Part shown: piece after piece, positions 8,846-17,753 of the stretch
Layout: the number at the start of each line of letters is the position of its first letter
Numbering within the stretch: the stretch's first letter is position 1
Assembly (NCBI GenBank): GCA_017478725.1
Contig: JAFVDD010000052.1
Span: 1 to 64,000 of the forward strand
Reading direction: 5' to 3'
Source: Paludibacteraceae bacterium
GTDB taxonomy: Bacteria > Bacteroidota > Bacteroidia > Bacteroidales > Paludibacteraceae
Length of the DNA: 64,000 bases
Position numbers and translations under genes: made by a program
The notes under the pieces: model-generated
Told to the model about the DNA's origin: nothing
The model's database searches: none
What the model saw: the letters and a program-made list of their open reading frames with translations, nothing else

Positions 8846-8877
8846 TTTGCATATATGCAAAATTTATTGTAACTTTG
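8846..8877 (+). promoter_or_regulatory. Promoter of tamB-like gene
   Basis: TTTG 8846-8849 and TAACTTTG 8870-8877 with 20 bases between. The -33 box is part of a perfect palindrome, TTGCATATATGCAA. No minus-strand -7 box is present, so it works in one direction only. Confidence 0.75.
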
Positions 8878-8886
8878 CGTGCTGGA

Positions 8887-11800
8887 ATGTGCGCAAAGTT
8901 TTTTTTTACGCAACGCACATGCAGATTGAACGCATTGAAACGATTTCTGTACATAGTATCCGTTATCATTGTCAGCCTGGTGCTGGTTTTGGCAATGTTG
9001 CTGTCTGTATTAGCCAGCGACCGCGTGAAAACGGCGGCTGTTCAGTTGGCTACCAATGAACTGGCACACGCATTAGGCACGGAAGCACATGTGGGTGCTA
9101 TTGAATACCGGTTTCCTGCGCGGCTGGCGATACGGGATCTGTATATCGAGGACCGGCAGCAGGACACCATGCTCTATGTGGGCGAGGTGTATGCCCATTT
9201 CAGTCCGCTGGCTCTTAGACGCAATGCCATTCGTTTCTCCCATGTGCGCGTGAGTGACGGCGTTGTCAATGTGTACCGGTTGCCGGACAGCACGTACAAC
9301 TACCAGTTTCTGGTAGATGCTTTCCGTGTGGAAAAGCAAGATGACAGTCCGTTACGTTCACTGGTGACAGTGCAGGACGTGCAGCTGAAAAACCTCAGGC
9401 TGCGGTACGACAACATGCAGGTGTATCTGCCCCACACGGCAATGGATCTGCATTGCCTCTCGGCCGACCTGTTTGATGCCGAAATAGGCGATTTGGCACT
9501 ACGCCTGTCCGTCCTCGATAGTAAGCAGAAACCCCTGGAAGTGGAGTCACTGAGGGCGCATATGATACTCAACGATACGTTGCTGTCTATCCCCACCCTG
9601 ACGGGTAAACTGCCGCATTCACGGTTAGATTTGAGCGGTATAGAAATACATTTCCCTGCCGGCGATACGCTCAATCTGTCCCAATCGGCACACGATATTC
9701 TATTCTCCCTCCGGCTGCACGAAGCCCTGCTGGTCCCCTCGGACATAGCCTTGTTGGTACCGCGTCTGGCTCATATGAACCGCCGGCTGGTTATGACCGG
9801 ACAGATAGGAGGATCGCTCGACTCGCTCTACTGCCAGGATCTGTCGCTCAACTACAACGGCCGCAACCTGTTTGTAGGAAACGTAACGGCACTGGGTATG
9901 CCCGACTGGGACAACACCTATCTGCGTGCTAATTTTCAGGACGTGCATATCAACGCTCCTATTCTCCAGGATTTCCTCTCCCGGCTCTACAACCGTCCGT
10001 TCAAACTGGCGGCGCCGATTCACCGGTTGGGAGATATCCACTACCGCGGTCTGGCGGAGGGGCAATTGCACGACCTGACACTCCACGGAGCTTTCCGCAC
10101 CGGCATCGGCACCGTGAGCACGGACGGCACATTCCGTAGCGACTCCCTCTTCGAGCACATGAATTACAACGCACGTGTTGTAGGCCACCGACTGCGGCTG
10201 GGACGGCTTCTTGCTACTCAGAAACTGGGCACCGCAACCATTGATGTGCGTTCGCACGGGACGATTGCCGACGGCGAAGTACGCGGAGATGTCAAGGCGG
10301 ACATACGCCGGTTCACCTATAACGACTATACTTATCAGGATCTCCAGATCAACGGCCACTACGAGCCTCAGCGTTTCACGGGTCATTGCCACATTGACGA
10401 CCCGCATCTGAGCATGGCGTTCGACGGCGTGGTAGATATGCACGACAAGAACCCTGAGGCGAATTTCAACCTGCTATGCCGGCATTTCGACTCCTCACCA
10501 CTGGGTATCAAAGCCATTGGCGACAAACTGAGTACCCGTTTCAACTTGGCAGTGGATCTGACCGGCGATACGCCTGACGAGATGAGCGGGTATCTTGCTA
10601 TCGATTCGCTGTTTGTAGGTACGGCGCGCGATTCTATACTCATGCAGCAACTCACATTATTGGTTTCCGCTGATGAGTTGCAGGGCAAAGCATTCACCCT
10701 GCGCAGCGATTTTCTGTCCGCGCAAGCGGACGGCGTATTCCGTTATGGCGATCTTGTACCGGCCGCACAAGCATTGATACACCATTATCTGCCTTCGCTG
10801 GTGCCGCCTCCCGCACAAACCTTTGATGCAGTCCAGATTTCCATGCGTGCCGACGGCCAACGGCTGAGAGGTATCCAACGGCTGTTTGTAGCCCCTGTGG
10901 TATTGAGCGACCATCCTACGATGCGTGCCACTATAGAAGTTCCGCGCCACGGAGAGCCCTATGTAGATATGCGTTTCTTTGCGCCCGGCGTTCGTGCCGG
11001 CAATACGCCTGTGCATGATTTGACGGTTACGCTCAACACTATTGACACATTGCGTCATAACGGAGGTAAAGGTTCCGGTCTGGCACTTTCCGTATCCGCC
11101 GAAGCGATGAAGATGCAGACTGTCTTCTCCAATCTGGCTTTCTGCGACACCGTTCTCACCCATCTGTCGCTGCGCCAGGAGTCAGACCTGGACGAACAAC
11201 TGCCCGAAGGCTGGCGCGACCTCTCTCCGCGTGAGTTGCAACACGCACTCAGCCATCTGAACAACCGTGAGCGGCAGCATGCACTCCTGACCGCCCAACG
11301 GGCCGGTACGTATGGCGGGGATATTAAGATGATCACCCATTTCGACCGCTATAACAAACAGCCGTGGATGGAATTTCATATGATGCCCTCAAGCCTGCTG
11401 CTCCGCGACTCGGTATATACCATCGGAGAGAGCCGCACCACCTATATCGCAGCGGATTCGATGGTTACTATCGACCATTTCCTGTTTGAGGGAGGCGGCC
11501 AGCACTTAATGGCTCACGGTATAGCCTCGCCTTCTGCGCTTGACACCCTCGAAGTGGACTTGAGAAATATTGACGCCGCATATGTTGTACCATTTGTTCT
11601 GCCGGTACAAACTATCATGTTCAACGGCCTGCTCACCGGCAAAGCCGCTATCTCCAACGCCTTCCGGCAACCTGCCATAGATGCCTTGGTGCACGTGGAC
11701 TCTATGGGACTGAACGACTGCTGGTTCGGCGACGCGGAAGTGGACTTGCACATCTTTCCTGAGCGCAGGCAACAAGACACTGTATTGCCGCCCCAGTTAC

Positions 11801-13557
11801 AATTCCATGCAGATGTGGAACGCCCCACACGCCATCTGGTAGGATTGGACGGTGAAGCCATTTTTGACGGCAGCGGCCAATGGAAACTGGACATGCAGGC
11901 AGACTCTGTGCCGCTGGCTTTTGTCAACCATTGGACGGCTTCCGTATTATCCGACCTGGATGGCAACGCCACAGGACATGTGGTTGTGGGAGGCAGAAAA
12001 GGTCTCACGTATGTGCTGCTCAATGCAGCTGCGCAGAACGCATCGTTCACGCTCCCCTGGACAGGTGCGCGATACACCATTCCGGAAGACACTATTGTGA
12101 TGGACACTACCGGAATCCTTTTCCCCAATGTGCATCTGAGGGATGCGGAAGGCAATGCGCTGGAGGTGAACGGAGGCGTTTATCATGACCAGTTCCGCGA
12201 TTTCCGCCTGGACCTGCATGTGGATGTACATAATGCATTGGCATTCGATGTGCCGGACAAAGAGGGTGAGATGCTGCAGGGCAAGGTTTATGCGTCCGGA
12301 CATGTGGACGTAACCGGCAGCGAGACCGACATCCTGGTAAATGCCGATGCCGTGACCGCCAACAAATCACGTTTCAGGCTGAGTTTGGACAACGCCTCCT
12401 CGGCTATCGAGTCCAATTTTATCCATTTCATCGAGCATCCCAAAAACGAGAGTGACACTGTCATCGAAAACGACCTGGATAACATAGACATCCTGTTCAC
12501 GACCGTCGATTCCACCCGCTACAGACGGGTAGGACGGTGCCTCCTTTCGCTCAATCTTGAGGTCAACCCCCATTTGCTGTTCCAGCTGGTACTGGGGGTA
12601 CGAAACGGCGACATGATCCAGGCACGAGGCAGCGGAGCCCTCCAACTGAGTTATAACACCGAGACCGGAGATGTGCGCTTATTGGGGACCTACGATATCG
12701 AGAAAGGCACGCTCTCCTACACGGTCGGCAATGTGATACGACGCGAGTTCACTATCGGCGAAGGATCCACGATAGCCTTCTCCGGCAACCCTACCAACCC
12801 TACTCTGGACGTAACTGCCAAATACAGGGTCACCGCCAACCTGAAAGACTTGTTTGGCGACGAGATCGACCAGTTGTCCATCTCGCGTACCAATATACCG
12901 GTGCTGACGTGTATGCATCTGAGCGGAGCTCTCAACAATCCGATTCTCAGTTTCTCGCTTGAGTTCCCCTCCAGCGACCAATCTATTCAGCAACAGGTTC
13001 GTCAGGTTATCAACACCGACGAGATGATGATGCGCCAGGTCATTTACCTCCTCGTTTTCGGGCGGTTCTTTACGCCGGACTATATGAGTAACGCGCAATA
13101 CTCCACTCTCAATTCCACCTACTCGCTCCTGTCCTCCACCGTCACCGGACAGATTAACGCCTGGCTCTCCAAACTGACCAACGTACTGACCCTTGGCGTG
13201 GCTATCCGTACGGACGGCGAAGGAGCCTCCGCCAGCCAGGAGTACGAAGCTCAGTTCCAGCTGCAGCCGGTGGACCGGCTCATCATCAACGGCAATGTGG
13301 GGTATCGCTACAACGACGTCTCCAACCAGCCTTTCTTCGGAGATCTGGACGTAGAGGTACTGCTGACCGAAGACGGCCAGTGGCGGTTGAAAGGTTACAC
13401 CCACACCGTGGACAAGTATTCGCTTCGTCAGGCCTCCACTATCCAGGGTGTAGGTTTGATGTGGAAGAAAGATTTCAACTGGCCTACCAAGGAGCAACTG
13501 CGTGCCAAACGCGAGGAGCGCAAGCAAAAGAAAGCAGAAAAAGCGAAAGAAAAATAA
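8887..13557 (+). CDS. tamB: TamB-like translocation/assembly protein (AsmA-like, very large)
   Basis: About 1556 residues. An N-terminal signal anchor (FLYIVSVIIVSLVLVLAMLLSVLAS) is followed by a long beta-rich periplasmic region typical of bridge-like lipid-transfer proteins. A C-terminal DUF490/TamB domain covers roughly residues 1100-1520 (YDIEKGTLSYTVGN, FSGNPTNPTLDVTAKYR, FGRFFTPDYMSN). The tail is basic and lysine-rich. Such proteins link inner and outer membranes and help phospholipid transport and outer-membrane protein assembly. The start is uncertain: the frame reaches 8875 but that TTG lies in the -7 box. ATG 8887 is only ~5 bases from the predicted transcript start; TTG codons at 8926 or 8935 are alternatives. 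Confidence 0.88.
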   Translation: MCAKFFFTQRTCRLNALKRFLYIVSVIIVSLVLVLAMLLSVLASDRVKTAAVQLATNELAHALGTEAHVGAIEYRFPARLAIRDLYIEDRQQDTMLYVGEVYAHFSPLALRRNAIRFSHVRVSDGVVNVYRLPDSTYNYQFLVDAFRVEKQDDSPLRSLVTVQDVQLKNLRLRYDNMQVYLPHTAMDLHCLSADLFDAEIGDLALRLSVLDSKQKPLEVESLRAHMILNDTLLSIPTLTGKLPHSRLDLSGIEIHFPAGDTLNLSQSAHDILFSLRLHEALLVPSDIALLVPRLAHMNRRLVMTGQIGGSLDSLYCQDLSLNYNGRNLFVGNVTALGMPDWDNTYLRANFQDVHINAPILQDFLSRLYNRPFKLAAPIHRLGDIHYRGLAEGQLHDLTLHGAFRTGIGTVSTDGTFRSDSLFEHMNYNARVVGHRLRLGRLLATQKLGTATIDVRSHGTIADGEVRGDVKADIRRFTYNDYTYQDLQINGHYEPQRFTGHCHIDDPHLSMAFDGVVDMHDKNPEANFNLLCRHFDSSPLGIKAIGDKLSTRFNLAVDLTGDTPDEMSGYLAIDSLFVGTARDSILMQQLTLLVSADELQGKAFTLRSDFLSAQADGVFRYGDLVPAAQALIHHYLPSLVPPPAQTFDAVQISMRADGQRLRGIQRLFVAPVVLSDHPTMRATIEVPRHGEPYVDMRFFAPGVRAGNTPVHDLTVTLNTIDTLRHNGGKGSGLALSVSAEAMKMQTVFSNLAFCDTVLTHLSLRQESDLDEQLPEGWRDLSPRELQHALSHLNNRERQHALLTAQRAGTYGGDIKMITHFDRYNKQPWMEFHMMPSSLLLRDSVYTIGESRTTYIAADSMVTIDHFLFEGGGQHLMAHGIASPSALDTLEVDLRNIDAAYVVPFVLPVQTIMFNGLLTGKAAISNAFRQPAIDALVHVDSMGLNDCWFGDAEVDLHIFPERRQQDTVLPPQLQFHADVERPTRHLVGLDGEAIFDGSGQWKLDMQADSVPLAFVNHWTASVLSDLDGNATGHVVVGGRKGLTYVLLNAAAQNASFTLPWTGARYTIPEDTIVMDTTGILFPNVHLRDAEGNALEVNGGVYHDQFRDFRLDLHVDVHNALAFDVPDKEGEMLQGKVYASGHVDVTGSETDILVNADAVTANKSRFRLSLDNASSAIESNFIHFIEHPKNESDTVIENDLDNIDILFTTVDSTRYRRVGRCLLSLNLEVNPHLLFQLVLGVRNGDMIQARGSGALQLSYNTETGDVRLLGTYDIEKGTLSYTVGNVIRREFTIGEGSTIAFSGNPTNPTLDVTAKYRVTANLKDLFGDEIDQLSISRTNIPVLTCMHLSGALNNPILSFSLEFPSSDQSIQQQVRQVINTDEMMMRQVIYLLVFGRFFTPDYMSNAQYSTLNSTYSLLSSTVTGQINAWLSKLTNVLTLGVAIRTDGEGASASQEYEAQFQLQPVDRLIINGNVGYRYNDVSNQPFFGDLDVEVLLTEDGQWRLKGYTHTVDKYSLRQASTIQGVGLMWKKDFNWPTKEQLRAKREERKQKKAEKAKEK

Positions 13558-13588
13558 TTTGTAATTTTTAATTCATCATTCAACTCAG

Positions 13589-15139
13589 GTGTTAATCAAG
13601 ATTTACAGTGCTGCGCCGGTAGGTATAGACGCTGTGCCTGTTACGGTAGAAGTTCACGCAGTCCCCGGCTATGATTTCACGTTGGTCGGTCTTCCGGACA
13701 ACGCAGTCAAAGAAGCCCATGAACGTATAGTTGCCGCCATCACGGTGAACGGTTTCGAGATGCCGCACCGCGCCTATACGATCAACATGGCTCCGGCGGA
13801 TATCCGCAAGGAGGGCGCAGCATACGATCTGCCGCTGGCTATCGGGATGCTGGCGGGGTGCGAGCAGGTGCAAACCAAACTGCTAGACCGATATATGGTA
13901 ATGGGAGAGTTGTCGCTTGACGGTTCGCTGCAGCCTATCCGCGGAGTACTGCCTATTGCGCTTTGCGCCAAGCGAGAGGGTTTCAAGGGGATTATTCTGC
14001 CTGCTGCCAATGCCGAGGAGGCGGCAGTAGTGGAAGGGCTGGAGGTTTACGGGCTGGACACACTGTTGGATGTAGTACGGATGCTGAACGGCATTCAGAC
14101 TTTTGAGCCCACGATAGTTGACACCCGTGCCTTGTTTGCCCGTCAGGCTTTTCCCTCCGATTTGGATTTTGCCGATGTACGCGGCCAGTACAAAGTGCGG
14201 CGAGCCATGGAAGTGGCAGCCGCCGGCGGTCATAACATGCTGATGGTCGGTCCTCCGGGCGCCGGCAAGTCGATGATGGCGAAGCGTCTGCCGTCCATCC
14301 TGCCGCCGCTGTCGCTGGAGGAGGCCTTGGAAACCACCAAGATCCACTCGGTAGCAGGACTCATCAACAAGAAAAACGCCGCCAACGGTTCGCTCATCGT
14401 GCAGCGTCCGTTCCGCAGTCCGCATCACACTATCACGGATATCGCCCTGGTGGGCGGAGGCCAGAACCCCCACCCCGGAGAGATCAGCCTGGCGCATAAC
14501 GGCGTGCTCTTTCTGGATGAGTTGCCCGAATACAAACGCTCGGCGCTGGAGGTGATGCGCCAACCGCTGGAGGATAGGAAAATCACGGTAGCCCGCACCA
14601 AACAGACGGTCGATTACCCTGCGTCCTTCATGCTCGTGGCGGCTATGAACCCCTGCCCGTGCGGACACTACGGCGAGAACAACCCTGCCCATCCGTGCAC
14701 CTGTACGCCTGCGCAGATACACCGCTATTTAGGCAAGATCAGCGGTCCGTTGCTCGACCGCATAGATATCCAGTGTGAGATCGAGGCTGTGCCCTACGAC
14801 CAGCTGCGGGACACCAAGCCGGCGGAGAGCTCGGCGGTGATGCGTGAACGGGTACTACGCGCCCGTGTTATCCAGCAGCAACGGTTTGCCGACAGCCCGC
14901 TGGTGCATTGCAATGCCCAGATGAGCGCAAAAATGGTGCGGCAGTTCTGCACGCTGGATAGCGAGTGCGACCGTTTGCTGGAGTTGGCTATGCAAAAAAT
15001 GGGGCTCAGCGCCCGCGCGTACGACCGCATCGTCAAAGTAGCCCGCACCATCGCGGATCTGGAGGGCAGCGGACCCATCCTCAAACAGCATTTATTAGAA
15101 TCTATCTCCTACCGCTCGCTGGACAGGAACTACGCCTAA
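13589..15139 (+). CDS. comM: YifB/ComM family Mg-chelatase-like AAA+ ATPase
   Basis: 516 residues. ComM is a hexameric helicase that promotes branch migration during natural transformation. The N-terminal Lon-like domain (VEVHAVPGYDFTLVGLPDNAV) is followed by Walker A GPPGAGKS near 220, Walker B VLFLDELPE near 305, the Cys-rich NPCPCGHYGENNP segment near 354-366 and a C-terminal Mg-chelatase domain (SARAYDRIVKVARTIADL). The start is GTG at 13589, matching the family N-terminus (M-L-I-K-x-Y). It lies 31 bases after tamB and ends at a strong hairpin terminator. Confidence 0.95.
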   Translation: MLIKIYSAAPVGIDAVPVTVEVHAVPGYDFTLVGLPDNAVKEAHERIVAAITVNGFEMPHRAYTINMAPADIRKEGAAYDLPLAIGMLAGCEQVQTKLLDRYMVMGELSLDGSLQPIRGVLPIALCAKREGFKGIILPAANAEEAAVVEGLEVYGLDTLLDVVRMLNGIQTFEPTIVDTRALFARQAFPSDLDFADVRGQYKVRRAMEVAAAGGHNMLMVGPPGAGKSMMAKRLPSILPPLSLEEALETTKIHSVAGLINKKNAANGSLIVQRPFRSPHHTITDIALVGGGQNPHPGEISLAHNGVLFLDELPEYKRSALEVMRQPLEDRKITVARTKQTVDYPASFMLVAAMNPCPCGHYGENNPAHPCTCTPAQIHRYLGKISGPLLDRIDIQCEIEAVPYDQLRDTKPAESSAVMRERVLRARVIQQQRFADSPLVHCNAQMSAKMVRQFCTLDSECDRLLELAMQKMGLSARAYDRIVKVARTIADLEGSGPILKQHLLESISYRSLDRNYA

Positions 15140-15147
15140 CCCCAACG

Positions 15148-15192
15148 AAAAAGGTGTCAGCAAGGAATTCTCCTCTGACACCTTTTCTTTTT
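15148..15192. terminator. Rho-independent terminator between convergent comM and pnp
   Basis: Perfect inverted repeat AAAAGGTGTCAG / CTGACACCTTTT around a 14-base loop, followed by T-rich sequence on the plus strand and, through the leading A-run, on the minus strand. It can end transcripts from both sides. Confidence 0.85.
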
Positions 15193-15255
15193 GCCGGTAT
15201 TTACATTACCACATCGTTACCACTACGCAGGGTGATAGCCGCGTGGCTTTTCCGG

Positions 15256-17526
15256 TTAGTGACGCTCGGGGCGGGGTCCGCGGCGCTCGGGACGGGGACC
15301 GCGGTCGAGACGTGCACCGTCGGGATTGCCGTTACGGTCGGGACGGGGTCCGCGCGCCGGACGCTCGGGCTCTACGTAGCCTTCGGGTTTCTCCTTGAGG
15401 GCACGTGCCGAGAGACGGAACTTGCCGGTCTTGGGGTCGATCTCCAGCAGTTTGATGCGGATATGGTCGCCCTCATGGATGCCGGTCTCCTCGATGGTCT
15501 CATAGCGTTTCCAGTCGATCTCGGAGATATGCAGCAGTCCTTCCTTGCCCGGCATGAACTCTACGAAGCAGCCGTAGGGCATGAACGATTTGACAACGGA
15601 GTCGTACTCCTCGCCTACTTCGGGCAGGGCTACGATAGCTTTGATCTTGGCGATAGCGGCAGCCATCTGCTCGCCGTTGTTGGAGGCTACTTCTACCTTG
15701 CCGCCCTTCTCATCTTCGTCGATAGAGATGACAGCTCCGGTCTCTGCCTGGATACCCTGGATAATCTTGCCGCCCGGGCCAATGACAGCTCCGATCATAT
15801 CTTTCGGGATATAGAACGAAGTGATGCGCGGAGCGTGGGGCTTGAGGTCGGCACGCGGAGCGGGCATGCACTCGAGGATCTTGCCGAGGATGTACATACG
15901 TGCCTCATGCGCCTGTGCGAGTGCGTTCTCCAATATTTCGTACGAGAGACCGTCCACCTTGATATCCATCTGGCAGGCGGTCAAGCCGTCCTTGGTACCT
16001 GTGGTCTTGAAATCCATGTCGCCGAGGTGATCCTCGTCGCCGAGGATATCGGAGAGGATGGCGTATTTGGTGCCTTTGTTCTCGGAGATGAGTCCCATGG
16101 CGATACCGGAAACAGGTTTTTTCATCGGTACACCGGCGTCCATAAGTGCGAGTGTACCTGCGCAGACGGTAGCCATAGAGGACGAACCGTTGGACTCGAG
16201 GATGTCAGAAACGACACGTACGGTGTAGGGGAAGTCCTCGGGAATCATGTTCTTGAGCGCGCGGCAAGCGAGGTTGCCGTGACCTATCTCGCGGCGTCCG
16301 ACACCGCGCTGTGCTTTGGCTTCGCCCGTTGAGAAGGGCGGGAAGTTATAGTGCAGGAGGAACTTGTCGGTACCCTGGATGAGAGCCTCGTCCACGATTT
16401 TCTCGTCGCGGCTGGTGCCGAGGGTGACGGTAGAGAGCGATTGTGTCTCGCCGCGGGTGAATATAGAGGATCCGTGAGGTCCGGGCAGTGGGCTTACTTC
16501 GCACCAGATAGGACGAATCTCCGTGGTCTTACGACCGTCGAGGCGCTTGCCTTCGTCGAGTACGGCGCGGCGCATAGCCTCTTTCTCCACGTCGTGGTAG
16601 TAGCGGTCCACCAGGGCTGCTATCTCGTCGATATCGACGCCGAGAGCCTCTGCGCGGGCAGCCATATAATCGGCACGCTCGGTCTTGAAGTCCTCGCGGA
16701 TCTGGGAGAACATAGCCTCGCGGTGATGTTTGTCGGTGTCGGCAGCGGTAGCCTGTGCGTAAGCGCGGGCGTAGGAATAGTCGTGCACCGCCTGCTTGAG
16801 TTCGTCGTCGTTGACCTCGTGGCAGTACTCGCGTTTCGTCTCCTTGCCGTACGCCTTCATCATCTCGTTGATAGCGAGGCACTGCGGTTTGATAGCCTCG
16901 TGTGCAGCTTTGATAGCCTCGAGCATAACGGACTCGGGCACCTCTTTCATCTCGCCCTCGACCATCATGATGTTGTCGTAGGTAGCCGCTACCATGAGTT
17001 CGAGGTCAGCGTTCTCGCACTGTTCGAAGGTAGGGTTGATGACCATCTGGCCGTTGACGCGTGCTACGCGCACTTCGCTGACGGGCCCCTCGAAGGGGAT
17101 GTCAGAGCAGGCGAGTGCGGCGCCGGCAGCGAGACCGGCGATAGACTCGGGCATGTCGATGCCGTCAGCCGAATACATCGTGACGTTGACGAAAGTCTCG
17201 GCGTGGTAGTTGGAGGGGAAAAGCGGACGCAAGGCGCGGTCAATGAGACGCGCGATGAGGATTTCGTAATCCGAAGCCTTGCCTTCGCGGCGTGTGAAGC
17301 CCCCGGGGAAACGTCCGGCGGAAGCGAATTTCTCTTTGTACTCTACCGTCAGGGGCATGAAATCGGTGCCGGGCACAGCCTCCTTGGCGGAACATACGGT
17401 AGCCAGGATCATGGTGTTGCCGAGGGTAGCCATGACAGCGCCGTCAGCCTGTTTGGCGAGTTTGCCGGTTTCGAGTTTGATAACTCGTCCATCGGGCAGA
17501 GCAATCTCTTTTGTAACAATATTCAT
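15256..17526 (-). CDS. pnp: Polyribonucleotide nucleotidyltransferase (PNPase)
   Basis: 756 residues. Phosphorolytic 3'-5' exoribonuclease of RNA decay. Two RNase PH domains ([14 protein letters not shown] at the start; [14 protein letters not shown] in the second) flank an all-alpha linker. A KH domain ([19 protein letters not shown]) and an S1 domain ([19 protein letters not shown]) follow, then an Arg/Pro/Gly-rich tail of about 40 residues ([13 protein letters not shown] repeats). Such basic tails are common in Bacteroidota PNPases and may bind RNA. Single gene with its own promoter. Confidence 0.97.
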   Translation of the reverse strand: MNIVTKEIALPDGRVIKLETGKLAKQADGAVMATLGNTMILATVCSAKEAVPGTDFMPLTVEYKEKFASAGRFPGGFTRREGKASDYEILIARLIDRALRPLFPSNYHAETFVNVTMYSADGIDMPESIAGLAAGAALACSDIPFEGPVSEVRVARVNGQMVINPTFEQCENADLELMVAATYDNIMMVEGEMKEVPESVMLEAIKAAHEAIKPQCLAINEMMKAYGKETKREYCHEVNDDELKQAVHDYSYARAYAQATAADTDKHHREAMFSQIREDFKTERADYMAARAEALGVDIDEIAALVDRYYHDVEKEAMRRAVLDEGKRLDGRKTTEIRPIWCEVSPLPGPHGSSIFTRGETQSLSTVTLGTSRDEKIVDEALIQGTDKFLLHYNFPPFSTGEAKAQRGVGRREIGHGNLACRALKNMIPEDFPYTVRVVSDILESNGSSSMATVCAGTLALMDAGVPMKKPVSGIAMGLISENKGTKYAILSDILGDEDHLGDMDFKTTGTKDGLTACQMDIKVDGLSYEILENALAQAHEARMYILGKILECMPAPRADLKPHAPRITSFYIPKDMIGAVIGPGGKIIQGIQAETGAVISIDEDEKGGKVEVASNNGEQMAAAIAKIKAIVALPEVGEEYDSVVKSFMPYGCFVEFMPGKEGLLHISEIDWKRYETIEETGIHEGDHIRIKLLEIDPKTGKFRLSARALKEKPEGYVEPERPARGPRPDRNGNPDGARLDRGPRPERRGPRPERH

Positions 17527-17594
17527 TCGTGTAAAATTGATATTTTGGACGCCGTTTGCGTCCGGTTAATTGATAAGACCCACAAAAAGTCGTG

Positions 17595-17626
17595 CAAAGG
17601 TAGTATTTTTTTTTGACATATGCAAA
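17595..17626 (-). promoter_or_regulatory. pnp promoter
   Basis: Minus strand: TTTG (17623-17626) and TACCTTTG (17595-17602) with 20 bases between, in the TTTGCATATGTC context. The leader is about 65 bases. Confidence 0.75.
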
Positions 17627-17654
17627 TAATTTTTCTTTTTGTTGCCGATAGGTA

Positions 17655-17681
17655 CAAAAAAGCGACCCAATCAGGCCGCTT
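17655..17681 (-). terminator. Terminator after the large secreted protein gene
   Basis: On the minus strand AGCGGCC ... GGTCGCT forms a 7-bp stem (one G-U pair) with a 6-base loop, followed by TTTTTTGT. It lies ~75 bases past the stop of the 938-aa gene and before the pnp promoter. Confidence 0.7.
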
Positions 17682-17753
17682 GTGCGTTCAAAAAACACGC
17701 GTGGGCTGTGGAGCTCCGCGCGTGGGATGAGAGGATAGATAGTTGAACAAAGA

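Noticed and set aside
8847..9059. Alternative frame starting at ATG 8920 for the tamB region
   Set aside because: That frame stops at 9059, while the overlapping frame runs 1500 codons with TamB features; it would need an unsupported frameshift.
14965..17616. Long plus-strand ORFs of 455 and 421 codons opposite pnp
   Set aside because: They are antisense to a complete, well-conserved PNPase, with His/Asp/Val/Gly-biased composition typical of shadow frames and no promoter of their own.
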